Source: Castanea sativa
Lineage: Eukaryota > Streptophyta > Magnoliopsida > Fagales > Fagaceae
DNA: 64,000 nt
Reading direction: 5' to 3'
NCBI RefSeq assembly: GCF_040712315.1
Contig: NC_134015.1
Span: 57,489,964 to 57,553,963, forward strand
Below, one piece after another: positions 62,601-64,000 of this stretch; the stretch's first letter is position 1, and each line of letters opens with the position of its first letter. Under the pieces are notes generated by a model. The model was not told the origin of the DNA, made no database searches, and saw only the letters and a program-made list of their open reading frames with translations. The translations under genes and the position numbers were made by a program.

Positions 62601-64000
62601 TCCTAGCTAAGTCTAGGCTGGAGGAGGATCTTCTTTGCTGGTTGGTTGGGGGACAGGAGGATCAACAGCCTTGCCCGAGGTGGCCTTTTTTTCTCGGGCT
62701 ACAACTCGAGGCTTGACTGGCTCGGACTCCTTTGTCTTGGAAACAGTTTCCTTGCCTTGGTCAGCCTCTGGGCCTTTGGTCTCCAGCAGAGGTTTAACTT
62801 GGGAGACCTCTTTGTCGTGACTAGCCCCTTTACCCTTAGCCTCTAGCTAAGTTCTACCTTGGGCAGCCTCCTTGCCCTTGGCCACCTCTACCTCCTAGCC
62901 TTGGTCACCAGCCTTGCTAGGCCCTTTGGAGGTCTGCGAAGGGGGAAAAGAGGCCTGGGTGATTGGAAACTACTCTAGTGCAATTGTTGCAGGGGTAGCA
63001 TCTATCTTAGGGCCTATAGGTGCTTCAGGAACTTCTTGGAGGTCTTATGGATAGTTAACATTCTCAGCCCTCTTCCACTTTGAGGCAACAGGAACTCCGG
63101 TCAGGTTCAATGCCTCGGTCCACACCTCGAGGCAATAGTCCCTGCAGGCCCTAGCCAACTCATCAGTCAGGTAGGCCTCGGTCTCTTTCACTCCAAGGTC
63201 ATAGAATTTCTATTCAAAAGTATTCGCAGCCGCCTAAGCAACCTCCTTAGCTTTCTCTAGCTCTGCCTTCAAATCCTTAACCTGCTGGTTGGCTGTGGCC
63301 AACTCTATCTCCGTGTAGTGGAGCTTTTTACGCTGCTCCTCGGCTTGCGCTTGAGCGTTCTTGAGGCCAGCCTCAGTACTCTTCCTCTCCCTGTCCTCAT
63401 TAGCCAGCTTCAGAGTAAGCTCCTTATTCTTCTTCTCGATAGTGGCCAAGGACTTGCTAGTCTCTGCGCGAAAATTGTCCACGAGTCTAGCCTCGGACCG
63501 GGCATCTTTCACGCACTCTTCAGCCATAAATACTTCATGGATTGCTTGCACAAAAATGACAAAGGAATACCCAGTTAGATAAGAAGAAGATAACTTAGCT
63601 TGAAGTTAGTAAGATGTGTCGAAAGACGTACCAATGCCAAGTCCCTCTTCAGGGACAGAAAGAGATCATGCTGCTTCAAGTTTTTCAGAGCAATCATATG
63701 CTTCAGCAACAGGAGAGTCTGCTCCAAGGCGTTGACAAGATAATGGGCTTTCCCTCTTTAGAACTCCCTAATGGTGGAGTTTCATGGTATAGCAGCCCTG
63801 TCCAGCTCTAGCCGAGGATTCCATGCCGGGTTCGGAGGGTGCACCTCGGCCACATGCTTAGCCTCCTTACTCTCGGCCGAGGAAGCCCTTTGCCTACCTT
63901 TAGCGATCTTTGGCATCTTCGGAGGAACCCCCTCATTAGAAGGGACCAACTCCCCCTCCTCGACTACCTCCTTGTCCTTCTTTCTCTTCCTCAGATTGGC
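62601..64000 (-). pseudogene. Antisense coiled-coil ORF of the gypsy element
   Basis: Reading the minus strand from the window edge, a frame runs almost unbroken to about 62604. It opens with a basic/acidic stretch (LRKRKKDKEVVEEGEL), then HYLVNALEQTLLLLKHM. After a possible short intron (donor at 63631-63630) comes a strong coiled coil: 63551-63237 with AETSKSLATIEKKNKELTLK and DLKAELEKAKEVA heptads. A Lys/Glu/Pro-rich tail follows. At least eight in-frame stops (for example 63782-63784, 63758-63760, 63234-63236, 63210-63212) break it. Tat-lineage elements are known to carry extra ORFs, some antisense, of unknown role. No enzymatic domain is seen. Confidence 0.7.

Larger units (their letters stand above)
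56600..64000 (+). mobile_element. Ty3/gypsy retrotransposon, Tat lineage, decayed, runs off the window
   Basis: Gag, protease, reverse transcriptase, RNase H and integrase follow in gypsy order from 56.6 to 61.56 kb. Then come a tandem-repeat array and a long antisense reading frame to the window end. The wording of gag (TRAFGARFVTCSRVPRTLDSL) and of RT (VSSGKFLGFMITHHGIEANPDQI) points to the Tat group of non-chromoviral plant elements. Base composition is GC-richer than the flanks. Many stops and a few frameshifts make it non-autonomous. The 3' LTR is not reached and the 5' LTR is not recognised. Confidence 0.85.

Overview
The window is nuclear DNA of a flowering plant, most likely a eudicot and perhaps a woody one; the species cannot be named from the sequence. 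The evidence is an AT-rich background, genes split by many GT-AG introns, plant-only families (NAC factors, S-locus-type receptor kinase, PPR protein, plastid phosphate translocator), many small inverted-repeat transposons, a Ty1/copia relic and a decayed Ty3/gypsy element. All exon models were built by hand from reading frame and splice signals; no search was run.

Layout. 1-3.8 kb: a 27-bp tandem repeat, a Harbinger-like MITE, and the transmembrane plus kinase exons of an S-receptor-like kinase without its ectodomain. 3.8-8 kb: intergenic, with a small inverted-repeat element nested in a larger one. 8.1-11.9 kb: a six-exon mitochondrial PPR gene of 628 codons (At1g26460-like). 13.2-14.3 kb: 3' end of a dead copia element. 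14.4-27.2 kb: a degenerate NAC nursery with two relics, one frameshifted pseudogene and one intact two-exon gene, riddled with inserted elements and tandem duplications. 28.8-34.0 kb, minus strand: an eleven-exon plastid triose-phosphate/phosphate translocator gene. 38.4-38.9 kb: a hAT-type MITE with a perfect 8-bp target duplication. 40.0-42.9 kb: EAF7/MRGBP chromatin subunit gene. 45.5-48.6 kb, minus strand: a 14-3-3 gene of the epsilon/iota type. 50.69-50.76 kb: tRNA-Ala(UGC). 52.7-55.8 kb: a second intact, very short NAC gene with a 2.7-kb intron. 56.6-64 kb: a Tat-lineage Ty3/gypsy element with decayed gag-pol, a 78-bp tandem array in its 3' untranslated region, and a long antisense coiled-coil reading frame running off the window.

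PPR, EAF7 and 14-3-3 match, in order, three genes remembered as neighbours in Arabidopsis (At1g26460, At1g26470, At1g26480). This looks like an old collinear block expanded here by NAC duplication, a translocator gene and transposons. The genes do not form one pathway: they act in mitochondrial translation, plastid carbon export, NuA4-type chromatin acetylation, phosphoprotein binding and transcription. The least ordinary contents are the decaying NAC cluster, two GC-AG introns in adjacent genes, an intron bounded by an 8-bp direct repeat, and the antisense frame of the retroelement.
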